Shown here: piece after piece, positions 1 through 7,062 of the stretch
Layout of the letters: each line of letters opens with the position of its first letter
Numbering within the stretch: the stretch's first letter is position 1
Source of the DNA: Methylobacter sp.
GTDB taxonomy: Bacteria; Pseudomonadota; Gammaproteobacteria; Methylococcales; Methylomonadaceae
Reading direction: 5' to 3'
Length of the DNA stretch: 21,793 nucleotides
NCBI GenBank assembly: GCA_023229605.1
Contig: JALNYY010000066.1
Span: 1 to 21,793 of the forward strand
The notes under the pieces: model-generated
What the model was told of the DNA's origin: nothing
Seen by the model: only the letters and a program-made list of their open reading frames with translations
Databases searched by the model: none
Program-made: the position numbers and the translations under genes

Positions 1-1104
1 GGTCGCCGATTTATGGGTAAGCACCGGATAGTCGCTCAAGCCGTTTTCCTGGGCCCGCTTTATTTCGCTGTCCCAGTAAGCGCCTTTGACCAGTCGTAGC
101 GGAATCTTCCTGCTTCCGCATTCGGCCAGACCGGCCAGCCAGTGTAGAACCGGCAGCGCCCTTTTTTGATAAGCCTGCACGGCCAAACCCAGTCCCGGCC
201 AACCATCCAAATCGGGATGATTAAAAACGGCGGCGAAAATATCCAGGGACATTTCCAGGCGTTCGGACTCTTCCGCATCGACAGTGAGCGCAATATTAGC
301 TGTGCGGGCTGACTGCGCCAGCGCCAGTAGTTTACCGGTCAGTTCTTTGACTGCGCGAACCTGCTGCAACGGCTCGTAACGCGGGCATAGCGCCGATAAT
401 TTAACCGAAATTCCCGGATTGGCGTAAATATCGGAAGAAGCCGCATGCGCGGTTAGCGCATTAATGGCCGAACGGTATGCTTGGAAATAATGCCCGCAAT
501 CGACTTGCGTCAAGGCTGCTTCCCCGAGCATGTCGAAGGAATAGCGGACATGGTCTTGCCCGCTACGTAGAACGGCTTCGTGCATGGATTCTGCAAAGAC
601 AAACTGCAACGCCAGATGCTGCATGGCCTGCTTTATTGCGGTGCGTATTAACGGCGCACCCATGCGGGATAGCAGTTGCTCTAATACTTGCGGCCCATGA
701 TGCGCTTCAAAGTCTCCGGCAAATAACAGCGCTTGGGTGGCTAAATTGACCAGTGGGGAATCGCTATGCTGTAAATGGCTTCGCCAGTCGGCGCAGGTGA
801 GTTTTTCCTGTAAAAACAGGTCTTGAGTACGGCTGTCGGGAATGCGCAGCAAGGCTTCGGCGATCCCCATTAATACAATGCCTTCCTGGGAATTAAGCTG
901 GTATTCCTGCATGAACGCTTCAATCGCGGTTTGCCGGGACTCATTTTTCCTGACTGCGGTAACCAGTATTTTGGCGCAATCGCCGATAGAAACCGGATCG
1001 TAACCGTCTAATGCAGTCAATAATTCACTGATGAGCTGTTTCTCATCGGCTAAATAAGCTTGATTAACGGCTTTTCGTAATTCAGCTAAAGATTTTTGAA
1101 TCAT
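1..1104 (-). CDS. putA: Bifunctional proline dehydrogenase / P5C dehydrogenase PutA, N-terminal part (runs off the window)
   Basis: The frame is open from an ATG at 1104 to the left edge, giving 368 codons with no stop. The visible part is the PutA arm and start of the FAD-dependent proline dehydrogenase barrel. Recognisable pieces are EALLRIPD at about residues 75-82, SVKLSALCPRYEP in the middle, and near the edge VKGAYWDSEIKRAQ, a PutA barrel signature. PutA oxidises proline to P5C and then glutamate, using FAD and NAD at the inner membrane face. The protein starts directly with the arm sequence, so the ribbon-helix-helix DNA-binding domain of E. coli-type PutA is absent; this copy is probably purely catalytic. 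The P5C dehydrogenase half is inferred, because it lies outside the window. No strong Shine-Dalgarno precedes the ATG. The gene lies downstream of glnA on the same strand but behind the glnA terminator. Confidence 0.9.
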   Translation of the reverse strand, partial: MIQKSLAELRKAVNQAYLADEKQLISELLTALDGYDPVSIGDCAKILVTAVRKNESRQTAIEAFMQEYQLNSQEGIVLMGIAEALLRIPDSRTQDLFLQEKLTCADWRSHLQHSDSPLVNLATQALLFAGDFEAHHGPQVLEQLLSRMGAPLIRTAIKQAMQHLALQFVFAESMHEAVLRSGQDHVRYSFDMLGEAALTQVDCGHYFQAYRSAINALTAHAASSDIYANPGISVKLSALCPRYEPLQQVRAVKELTGKLLALAQSARTANIALTVDAEESERLEMSLDIFAAVFNHPDLDGWPGLGLAVQAYQKRALPVLHWLAGLAECGSRKIPLRLVKGAYWDSEIKRAQENGLSDYPVLTHKSAT

Positions 1105-1472
1105 AGAGGCTGATAAAACCAATTGGGAAAATATCCAGTCTCTTGCCAGTGGTTTTTGAACCGGAAATTGGATCAAGGAAACATGATTTCATTGTTCCAT
1201 AGAAGCGGCGCAAGTCAATCTCTTTTGTAACCGCTTAACTGAATGACGCCAGACAGCGTTCAAAAGTTACTGCCTGTCAGTGTTGAAAATAACCGGGAAA
1301 ATGACCATCTCATCAGCGGTTTGTCATGGAAACGGAGTTTTGGCGGGGTAATGACGAATAGCCGGGCATATGGTGCGGCTTCATCAGTCAGTCTTAGGTA
1401 TAAAAAACGCCCCATTAAGGGGCGTTCTTTATCTGCTGCAGGAGCGGACGACCCGCGGTGGGTCCCCGTTTT
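1105..1472. other. Intergenic region between glnA and putA
   Basis: This 368-nt stretch lies downstream of glnA and upstream of putA. Apart from the glnA terminator at 1401-1430 I see nothing firm. An open frame at 1243-1485 on the plus strand crosses that terminator and runs into the glnA 3' end, has no recognisable motif and is not called. The putA promoter must lie here, but no convincing -35/-10 or -24/-12 pair was found. Confidence 0.5.
1401..1430 (-). terminator. Rho-independent terminator of glnA
   Basis: Read on the minus strand, an 8-bp perfect stem AACGCCCC / GGGGCGTT (1419-1426 with 1406-1413) closes a 5-nt loop and is followed by a T run. It lies about 45 nt after the glnA stop codon, so it should end glnA transcription before putA. 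Confidence 0.88.
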
Positions 1473-2882
1473 TTACAGGCTGTAGTACATGTCGTATTCA
1501 GCAGGATGGGTGCTCATGCGAATGCGAGTCACTTCTTCCATTTTGAGGGCAATAAAGCCGTCAATTGCGTCATTAGTGAATACACCGCCGCGTGTTAAGA
1601 ATTCACGGTCACTGTCCAGAGCGTCTAGCGCCTGGTCAAATGAGTGGCAAACTTGCGGGATGCTTTTCGCTTCTTCGGCAGGCAAGTCGTACAAATCTTT
1701 ATCCATCGCGTCGCCAGGATGGATTTTGTTTTGAATGCCGTCCAGACCGGCCATCATCATGGCCGAGAACGCCAGATAAGGGTTCGCAGTCGAGTCAGGG
1801 AAACGAACTTCGATACGGCGGCCTTTGGGGTTGTTGACAAAAGGAATACGGATGGAAGCTGAACGGTTGCGTGCAGAGTAAGCCAGCATAACAGGCGCTT
1901 CAAAGCCTGGAACCAGACGCTTGTAGCTGTTGGTTGACGAGTTGGTGAACGCGTTCAATGCCTTAGCGTGTTTGATGATGCCGCCGATGTAGAACAGGGC
2001 AGTTTCAGACAAGCCGCCGTACAAGTCGCCTGTGAACAGGTTAACGCCGTCTTTAGACAAAGATTGGTGTACGTGCATACCGCTGCCGTTATCGCCAACC
2101 AGTGGTTTAGGCATGAAAGTAGCAGTTTTACCGTATGCGTGTGCAATGTTGGCAACAACATATTTCAGTTCCAGAACTTCGTCAGCTTTTTTAACCAGGG
2201 TGTTGAATTTCACGCCGATTTCGCACTGACCCGCTGTCGCTACTTCGTGATGGTGAACTTCAGTGGTCATGCCCATTTCTTCCAGGGTTAGGCACATCGC
2301 AGAACGCATGTCTTGGAAAGAATCGACTGGAGGCACGGGAAAGTAACCGCCTTTAACGCCTGGACGGTGACCGGTGTTGCCGTCAGGGTAAACTTTTTCC
2401 GAGTTCCAGCCCGCTTCTTCCGAATCGACTTTGTAGAAAGAACCGCTCATGTCGGTACCCCAACGGACATCGTCAAAGATAAAGAATTCGTTTTCAGGGC
2501 CGAAGAATGCTGTATCTGCAATGCCGGTTGATTTTAAATAGGCTTCTGCGCGTTTGGCGATAGAGCGCGGGTCGCGTTCGTAGCCTTGCATGTTTTTGGG
2601 TTCAATGATGTCGCAACGCAAGATTAAAGTGTTGTCATCGAAAAAAGGGTCCATAACCGCTGTAGATGGATCAGGCATTAAGATCATGTCTGATTCGTTG
2701 ATGTGTTTCCAGCCTGCAACTGAAGAACCGTCAAACATGTTGCCTTCTTCAAAGGTATCTTCGTCAATCGAATGAGCAGGGAATGTTACATGTTGCTCTT
2801 TGCCGCGGGTGTCACAAAAACGAAAATCGACGAATTTTACGTCGTTTTCTTTGATCATTTTAAGTACTTTTGCTGCAGACAT
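1473..2882 (-). CDS. glnA: Type I glutamine synthetase
   Basis: This 469-aa protein is a full-length GSI enzyme that condenses ammonium and glutamate to glutamine with ATP in the cytoplasm. Signatures in order: DGSSVAGWKHINESDM near residue 50, the metal and ATP-binding stretch EVHHHEVATAGQCEIGVKF in the middle, and NGSGMHVHQSLSKDG around residue 265. The adenylylation loop has KDLYDLPAEE with Tyr398, so activity is probably controlled by GlnE adenylylation (GSI-beta type). The start is supported by AGGAGA at 2891-2896. The gene is divergent from a porin and next to two glnK-amtB pairs, which makes this a nitrogen-assimilation locus. It has its own terminator. Identification is secure. Confidence 0.98.
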   Translation of the reverse strand: MSAAKVLKMIKENDVKFVDFRFCDTRGKEQHVTFPAHSIDEDTFEEGNMFDGSSVAGWKHINESDMILMPDPSTAVMDPFFDDNTLILRCDIIEPKNMQGYERDPRSIAKRAEAYLKSTGIADTAFFGPENEFFIFDDVRWGTDMSGSFYKVDSEEAGWNSEKVYPDGNTGHRPGVKGGYFPVPPVDSFQDMRSAMCLTLEEMGMTTEVHHHEVATAGQCEIGVKFNTLVKKADEVLELKYVVANIAHAYGKTATFMPKPLVGDNGSGMHVHQSLSKDGVNLFTGDLYGGLSETALFYIGGIIKHAKALNAFTNSSTNSYKRLVPGFEAPVMLAYSARNRSASIRIPFVNNPKGRRIEVRFPDSTANPYLAFSAMMMAGLDGIQNKIHPGDAMDKDLYDLPAEEAKSIPQVCHSFDQALDALDSDREFLTRGGVFTNDAIDGFIALKMEEVTRIRMSTHPAEYDMYYSL

Positions 2883-2903
2883 TTATTTCGTCTCCTGAGA
2901 TGG

Positions 2904-2932
2904 ATTATTATGGAATCAGTGTTTTTATGCAA
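2904..2932 (-). promoter_or_regulatory. Possible sigma-70 promoter of glnA
   Basis: On the minus strand, TTGCAT (2927-2932) and AATAAT (2904-2909) are separated by 17 nt. The -10 matches consensus at 5 of 6 positions, the -35 at only 3 of 6. It would place the start of transcription about 15 nt before the start codon, which is short, so the call is weak. Confidence 0.3.
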
Positions 2933-3025
2933 GGGCGTAACGATACCATTTTTTTTGATGGATTAGCCACTAAAAAATGGTGAGGAAGACGCGGCGTTCT
3001 TATTGGTACGGTGAGTGTGATTTTT

Positions 3026-3042
3026 TGCTCTTTTGTGGTGCA
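3026..3042 (+). promoter_or_regulatory. Possible NtrC-like enhancer site
   Basis: A 17-bp imperfect dyad TGCTCT-N5-GGTGCA resembles the NtrC target TGCACC-N5-GGTGCA, with two mismatches in one half. It lies about 100 bp upstream of the porin sigma-54 promoter, the usual enhancer distance, and could also serve glnA. This is based on pattern resemblance only. Confidence 0.35.
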
Positions 3043-3125
3043 TGATTAGTTCTGTTTGATCAAAAGTCGTGCAATTGATTCGCGGTTTGTTGCATTAAAG
3101 CTAACAATATTGGTGTAAATACAAC

Positions 3126-3141
3126 TGGCATTATCCTTGCT
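3126..3141 (+). promoter_or_regulatory. Sigma-54 promoter (-24/-12) of the porin gene
   Basis: TGGCAT-TATCC-TTGCT matches the sigma-54 consensus TGGCAC-N5-TTGCW at all but one defined position. The GG and GC dinucleotides are 10 nt apart, as required. Transcription would start near 3152, about 43 nt before the porin start codon, which has GAGGAT as its ribosome binding site. Confidence 0.8.
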
Positions 3142-3194
3142 AGATATTTCAACGAGTATTTTGCATTGAATGATTAATCGAAGAGGATCTATTT

Positions 3195-4556
3195 ATGAAA
3201 AACCATTTTACCCCTGATTGTTTTGGGCTGAAGCCTTTGGCTCTGGGTTTGGCTTTAATTTCCGCGGTGGGAGCGGCAGAGGCGAAAAGCCTGACAGAAG
3301 CTAATACGTTGCTGGAAACCGTGGGCGATCCCAATGAAAGCCAGTTTATGAAAAAATGGGGACTGAAAGTCGGCGGTTGGGCCAATACCGGCATCACTTA
3401 TAATGCGGCGAATCCTGCCAACAATTTCAACGGTCCGGTGACATTTGGCGACCGAAACGGCGAAGTGCAGCTGAATCAGTTGAATTTGTTCGTGCAGAGA
3501 GCGGTGGCTACAGAAGGCGATGCCTGGGATTTCGGCGGACGTTTCGATGCTATGTATGGAACAGACTCTATTTTTACTCAAGCTTACGGTGTGCCGGCCT
3601 TTGATGTAAACACTGGTCAACCACTGAACAGAAGCAATTGGGACCTTAACTTACTCCACAGTAACAGCAGTCGTTTTTACGATATCGCTCTGCCGCAGGC
3701 ATATGCTGAGGCTTATGCCCCTATCGGCAACGGCTTGAATATCAAGGCCGGTCACTTTTATACACCGATCGGTTATGAGACGGTTCCTGCCCCCGACAAT
3801 TTTTTCTATACTCATGCTTACACCATGCAATATGGCGAACCATTCACCCATACCGGCGTGATGGGTAATTACACCGTCGATAAAAACTGGGCGGTTATGG
3901 GGGGAGTTACCACCGGCAGCGCCACCGGCGGCTGGGATGGCGGCTGGAACAAACAGCTCGGTAACTGGGGCGGCCTCGGCGGCGTCACTTGGACCAGCGA
4001 CGACAAAGATACTTCGGCCAATGTAAGCAGCACTTACTCCGCCACCTCTGAACACAGCAGCCAAGCTTGGGCTTTATACAGCGTGGTGCTGAAGCACAAT
4101 ATCACCGAGAAAACGCATTTGATGCTACAGCATGATCATGGCTTTGCCAACGGTGTCTTGTTGGGCGGAACGTCCACAGATGCCCAGTGGTACGGCATTA
4201 ATATGCATTTGACCTATGACCTCAAGGATAATCTGACGGCGGGTATTCGTGGTGAATGGTTCCGTGATCAAAACGGTTTCAGGGTTTGTTCGCCAGGGCG
4301 TGTATCTGCTGCGACGAGTGGCGATGGCAATAGTTTTGCCATTAGTGGGCAACCCAACAACAGTACCTGTAACGCGGCCAGTTGGTATGCCTTTACTGCG
4401 GGTTTAAACTGGAAACCGGTGAAATGGCTGAATGTTCGCCCGAATGTGCGATATGACTGGGTCGATGGTAAGACAGCAACAGGTGGTTACCGTCCATTTG
4501 GCAATAACAAAGAAGACCAGTTCCTGTACTCTACCGATTTTAATGTCAACTTTTAA
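3195..4556 (+). CDS. Outer-membrane beta-barrel porin (BBP2 / OmpL-like)
   Basis: The 453-aa product has a signal peptide (hydrophobic core about residues 13-29, cleavage likely after AEA near residue 30). A mature chain follows with alternating aromatic and polar strands, many Asn/Gly-rich turns, and a C-terminal strand ending in Asn-Phe, as in outer-membrane barrels. The pattern LKVGGWANTG ... LNQLNLFVQRA ... WDFGGRFDAMYGTD ... GHFYTPIGYE resembles the beta-barrel porin-2 family (PF07642). Such proteins are diffusion channels; the substrate cannot be read from sequence. Its sigma-54 promoter and its place between glnA and glnK-amtB suggest uptake of a nitrogen compound under limitation, which is inference. 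A terminator follows 40 nt after the stop. Confidence 0.85.
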   Translation: MKNHFTPDCFGLKPLALGLALISAVGAAEAKSLTEANTLLETVGDPNESQFMKKWGLKVGGWANTGITYNAANPANNFNGPVTFGDRNGEVQLNQLNLFVQRAVATEGDAWDFGGRFDAMYGTDSIFTQAYGVPAFDVNTGQPLNRSNWDLNLLHSNSSRFYDIALPQAYAEAYAPIGNGLNIKAGHFYTPIGYETVPAPDNFFYTHAYTMQYGEPFTHTGVMGNYTVDKNWAVMGGVTTGSATGGWDGGWNKQLGNWGGLGGVTWTSDDKDTSANVSSTYSATSEHSSQAWALYSVVLKHNITEKTHLMLQHDHGFANGVLLGGTSTDAQWYGINMHLTYDLKDNLTAGIRGEWFRDQNGFRVCSPGRVSAATSGDGNSFAISGQPNNSTCNAASWYAFTAGLNWKPVKWLNVRPNVRYDWVDGKTATGGYRPFGNNKEDQFLYSTDFNVNF

Positions 4557-4596
4557 TTTGGCATATAGAACAGGGATGTTTGTTTGAAACGATAAG

Positions 4597-4626
4597 AAAA
4601 ATGCGCCTTTGGGCGCATTTTTTTTG
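4597..4626 (+). terminator. Terminator after the porin, probably bidirectional
   Basis: A 10-bp stem AAAATGCGCC (4598-4607) / GGCGCATTTT (4612-4621) with a 4-nt loop is followed by a run of T. On the minus strand the same hairpin is also followed by TTTTTCTT, so it can stop transcription from either side. It lies just beyond the stop codon of the small minus-strand ORF 4636-4797. Confidence 0.88.
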
Positions 4627-4635
4627 TCTCCGGTT

Positions 4636-4797
4636 TTAGTTTGCGCTATGGCTGGCAGCGATAAGGGCTTTGGCTGCGGCAATATCATTAAAACTGTCCA
4701 TCGGACTAAACGGCATCCATACGATATGTGTTGTGGTCATTTTTTCGCATCGCTGGACTGGATGTTTGACAGGGTTTAGTTGCGTAATGTTAGACAT
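4636..4797 (-). CDS. Possible small protein, 53 aa, unknown
   Basis: A minus-strand ORF starts with MSNITQLNPVKHPVQRC and continues through THIVWMPFSPMDSFND to IAASHSAN. An internal ATG (4740) would give a 34-aa product. Composition looks protein-like and ends in an Ala-rich amphipathic stretch, but I recognise no family. Supporting it: the stop codon is followed at once by a hairpin that works as a terminator on this strand. Against it: there is no clear ribosome binding site in front of the first ATG, and the length is short enough to arise by chance. Confidence 0.3.
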   Translation of the reverse strand: MSNITQLNPVKHPVQRCEKMTTTHIVWMPFSPMDSFNDIAAAKALIAASHSAN

Positions 4798-5011
4798 AGC
4801 CGGAATTTCAGTCGATTTCAGCCATTATTGCAAGCCTAGCCATTAAAACTCTTAATTGAGGAGAGGACGCATTGGCAACACTAACAAAAATGGCCGACAA
4901 GCCAGGCAAATTGCCGTGATTCGAAAGTAAATGTGCGCGCACTACTTCGGTTCAAGAAATTATCTCAAGAGCTATTATGGTGCGTAATTGGCGTGGACAG
5001 CGCCAGTGCGG

Positions 5012-5027
5012 GCCTTGCAAGCAAGGC
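5012..5027. repeat. Perfect inverted repeat upstream of the glnK1 promoter
   Basis: GCCTTGC (5012-5018) and GCAAGGC (5021-5027) are separated by AA. The element ends 20 nt before the -24 box of the sigma-54 promoter. It could be an operator or part of a dispersed palindromic repeat; the motif TTGCAAGCA recurs in the hairpin at 20632-20674. Confidence 0.5.
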
Positions 5028-5046
5028 TATTCCTGTTGCACAGGCT

Positions 5047-5062
5047 TGGCACAATCCATGCT
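5047..5062 (+). promoter_or_regulatory. Sigma-54 promoter (-24/-12) of glnK1-amtB1
   Basis: TGGCAC-AATCC-ATGCT has a perfect -24 box and a -12 box with one mismatch; GG and GC are 10 nt apart. The predicted transcription start is near 5073, about 31 nt before the glnK1 ATG. This is the promoter type expected for nitrogen-regulated glnK-amtB operons under NtrC. Confidence 0.85.
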
Positions 5063-5103
5063 TTATAAAAAATCGACAAGTAACTTAACTAGAGGTGTTG
5101 TAT

Positions 5104-5442
5104 ATGAAACTGATAACCGCAGTTGTTAAACCTTTTAAGCTGGACGATGTCCGTGAGGCGCTTTCAGATATAGGGGTTTCTGGTGTAACTGTAACTGAAG
5201 TAAAGGGATTTGGCCGCCAAAAAGGACATACTGAGTTGTACCGGGGTGCAGAGTATGTAGTTGATTTTCTACCCAAAGCCAAGATTGAAGTGGCGGTAGG
5301 CGACAATATGCTCGATCAGGCCGTGGAGGCCATTACCAAAGCGGCCAATACCGGAAAAATAGGTGACGGTAAAATTTTTGTAACCGATTTAGAGCAGGTT
5401 GTCCGGATTCGTACCGGGGAAACAGGCGAAGAAGCGCTTTAA
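5104..5442 (+). CDS. glnK: PII nitrogen regulatory protein (copy 1)
   Basis: The 112-aa product is a canonical PII trimer subunit. It senses ATP/ADP and 2-oxoglutarate and blocks AmtB when nitrogen is plentiful. The T-loop reads TELYRGAEYVVDFLPK with the uridylylation residue Tyr51 and with Lys58. The C-terminal nucleotide loop NTGKIGDGKIFV and the end RIRTGETGEEAL are conserved. A GTG nine nt upstream is in frame, but ATG 5104 is preferred: AGAGGTG sits 6 nt before it, and the resulting length equals that of copy 2. amtB1 begins 15 nt after the stop, so the pair is co-transcribed. Naming as glnK rather than glnB rests on linkage to amtB. Confidence 0.96.
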   Translation: MKLITAVVKPFKLDDVREALSDIGVSGVTVTEVKGFGRQKGHTELYRGAEYVVDFLPKAKIEVAVGDNMLDQAVEAITKAANTGKIGDGKIFVTDLEQVVRIRTGETGEEAL

Positions 5443-5457
5443 TATTAAGGGGGAACT

Positions 5458-6855
5458 ATGAAACAACTTTTAACTACCTTCATCCTGTTTGCTTTGCTGG
5501 GTTATGCAGGATTTTCTTTTGCCGAAACTGCTGTTCCGGTTCCGCCTGCAGCCAATAAAGGCGATACCGCGTGGATGATCGTCGCGACTGTGCTGGTTAT
5601 CCTGATGGTCATTCCCGGATTGGCATTGTTTTATGGCGGCATGGTACGCGCTAAGAACATGCTGTCGATGCTGATGCAGGTGTTTGTGATTTTTTCGATG
5701 ATGGCCATCTTGTGGGCGATTTACGGGTACAGCATCGCGTTTACCGAAGGTAACGCTTTTTTTGGCGGGCTTAGCAAGATGTTCCTTAAAGGCATAACGC
5801 CGGATTCGCTTGCAGCCACTTTCAGTAAAGCTGTTTACGTGCCTGAGTATATCTATGTCGCATTCCAGTTGACTTTTGCGGCCATTACTCCGGCGCTGAT
5901 CGTTGGTGCGTTCGCCGAGCGGGTTAAGTTTTCGGCGGTATTGTTGTTTATGTTCCTGTGGTTTACTTTCTCTTACCTGCCGATGGCGCATATGGTCTGG
6001 TATTGGACCGGTCCCGATGCTTATACTGATGCAGCGGCGGCGGAAGCGGCTACTGCAACGGCGGGATTTGTGTTCCAAAAAGGCGCGCTGGATTTTGCCG
6101 GCGGCACGGTCGTGCATATCAATGCCGGTATCGCCGGTTTAATTGGCTGCTTGATGATAGGCAAGCGCATCGGTTACAAAAAGGAATCGCTTGCGCCGCA
6201 TAGCGTCACTATGACCATGATTGGAGCGTCCTTGTTATGGGTAGGCTGGTTTGGTTTTAACGTAGGCTCCAATCTGGAAGCCAACGGTCTAGCCGCTTTG
6301 GTCTTTGTCAATACGTTACTGGCCAGTGCTGCGGCAACCCTTGCATGGGTAGGCGCTGAATGGCTGCTGCGCGGCAAACCCAGCATGTTGGGCGGAGCTT
6401 CCGGCGCTGTCGCGGGGCTTGTCGCCATTACGCCCGCTTGTGGCTGGTCAGGCCCCATGGGTGCTATTTTCTTAGGGTTGGCTGCCGGTGCGGTTTGCTT
6501 TTGGGCGGTTACCAGCCTGAAAAGTGCGTTGGGTTATGACGATTCCCTGGATGCTTTCGGTGTTCACGGAATTGGCGGAATTATCGGTGCGTTGGGTACC
6601 GGCATTGTCGCTAGTCCTTCGCTGGGCGGAACCGGTGTTTGGGATTACGTTGCCAACGGTGTGGCTGAATACAGCATGATCGGTCAACTTACGAGCCAGG
6701 CATGGGGTGTGGGTGTCTGCGTCATCTGGTCCGCTGTAGTCTCTTTTATCGCTTACAAGATTGTGGATATGGTGATCGGTCTCAGAGTTAGTGAGGAAAT
6801 CGAGCGGGAAGGGCTTGATGTTTCCGAGCATGGCGAAACAGCGTATCACATTTAA
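5458..6855 (+). CDS. amtB: Ammonium transporter AmtB (copy 1)
   Basis: The 465-aa protein is a complete Amt channel subunit. It starts with a cleavable signal peptide (about residues 1-22, ending FSFA), then about 11 membrane helices. Family motifs visible: DTAWMIVATVLVILMVIPGL at helix 1, GAFAERVKFSA, the pore region DFAGGTVVHINAG with the first pore His, and DAFGVHGIGG with the second. The C-terminal cytoplasmic tail, GLRVSEEIEREGLDVSEHGE, is the part that contacts PII. A clear AAGGGGG ribosome site precedes the ATG. It imports ammonium across the inner membrane and is gated by the adjacent GlnK. A low-complexity Ala-rich insertion (DAAAAEAATATAG) lies in a periplasmic loop before the pore motif and is absent from copy 2. 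Confidence 0.97.
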   Translation: MKQLLTTFILFALLGYAGFSFAETAVPVPPAANKGDTAWMIVATVLVILMVIPGLALFYGGMVRAKNMLSMLMQVFVIFSMMAILWAIYGYSIAFTEGNAFFGGLSKMFLKGITPDSLAATFSKAVYVPEYIYVAFQLTFAAITPALIVGAFAERVKFSAVLLFMFLWFTFSYLPMAHMVWYWTGPDAYTDAAAAEAATATAGFVFQKGALDFAGGTVVHINAGIAGLIGCLMIGKRIGYKKESLAPHSVTMTMIGASLLWVGWFGFNVGSNLEANGLAALVFVNTLLASAAATLAWVGAEWLLRGKPSMLGGASGAVAGLVAITPACGWSGPMGAIFLGLAAGAVCFWAVTSLKSALGYDDSLDAFGVHGIGGIIGALGTGIVASPSLGGTGVWDYVANGVAEYSMIGQLTSQAWGVGVCVIWSAVVSFIAYKIVDMVIGLRVSEEIEREGLDVSEHGETAYHI

Positions 6856-6896
6856 TTCAATGGTTAACTGTACTTAAAAGTAAGTCTTTCGAGAAG

Positions 6897-6921
6897 ACGG
6901 GCGCCTATGCGCCCGTTTTTG
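6897..6921 (+). terminator. Terminator after amtB1
   Basis: An 8-bp perfect GC-rich stem ACGGGCGC / GCGCCCGT with a 4-nt loop is followed by TTTTT. It separates the two glnK-amtB units, so the second pair needs its own promoter. Confidence 0.92.
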
Positions 6922-6986
6922 CGTTTAAAGAAAAAGCAATAATGCAGAAAAAAACACAGAGGTTCGTGTTTTAACCGGCCTATTAA

Positions 6987-7015
6987 TTGTATGTTGATTG
7001 ATAATTCACTATGAT
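6987..7015 (+). promoter_or_regulatory. Possible promoter of glnK2-amtB2
   Basis: TTGTAT (6987-6992) and TATGAT (7010-7015) are 17 nt apart. The -10 is good, the -35 weak. An overlapping CGGCCT-ATTAA-TTGTA (6976-6991) keeps the GG of a -24 box but has GT instead of GC in the -12 box. Unlike copy 1, no good sigma-54 promoter is visible in the 141-nt gap. Confidence 0.3.
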
Positions 7016-7062
7016 TGCAGCCGATGTTAACAACACTTTTTGCTAGCTAACTGAGAGAGAAC

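Larger units (their letters stand above)
2883..3194. promoter_or_regulatory. Divergent regulatory region between glnA and the porin
   Basis: These 312 nt hold the promoters of both divergent genes. Separate entries describe a sigma-54 promoter for the porin, a possible NtrC-like site and a weak sigma-70-like promoter for glnA. There is also an inverted repeat ACCATTTTTT (2945-2954) / AAAAAATGGT (2972-2981) with a 17-nt spacer; its role is unknown. No convincing glnA-directed sigma-54 promoter was found. The closest, near 3067-3082 on the minus strand (TTGCAC-N5-TTGAT), has one mismatch in the -24 element and lacks the conserved C of -12. Confidence 0.6.
4557..5103. other. Intergenic region between the porin and glnK1
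   Basis: This 547-nt region holds the porin terminator, the possible 53-aa minus-strand ORF, and the glnK1 control region. The latter contains a 10-bp palindrome GTGCGCGCAC (4933-4942), an imperfect 17-bp dyad (4989-5005), a perfect inverted repeat GCCTTGC-AA-GCAAGGC (5012-5027) and the sigma-54 promoter. A 15-codon TTG-start frame at 4872-4919 follows an AGGAGAGG sequence and may be a leader peptide or chance. Confidence 0.5.

Noticed and set aside
1243..1485. Open frame of 80 codons on the plus strand
   Set aside because: It runs through the glnA terminator and into the glnA 3' end, with no recognisable motif or ribosome site.
4404..4688. 94-codon open frame on the minus strand overlapping the porin end
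   Set aside because: It crosses the terminator hairpin and lies antisense to the porin; treated as a shadow.
5470..6117. 215-codon open frame antisense to amtB1
   Set aside because: Antisense to a certain gene, with a His/Arg-rich composition typical of an out-of-frame reading.
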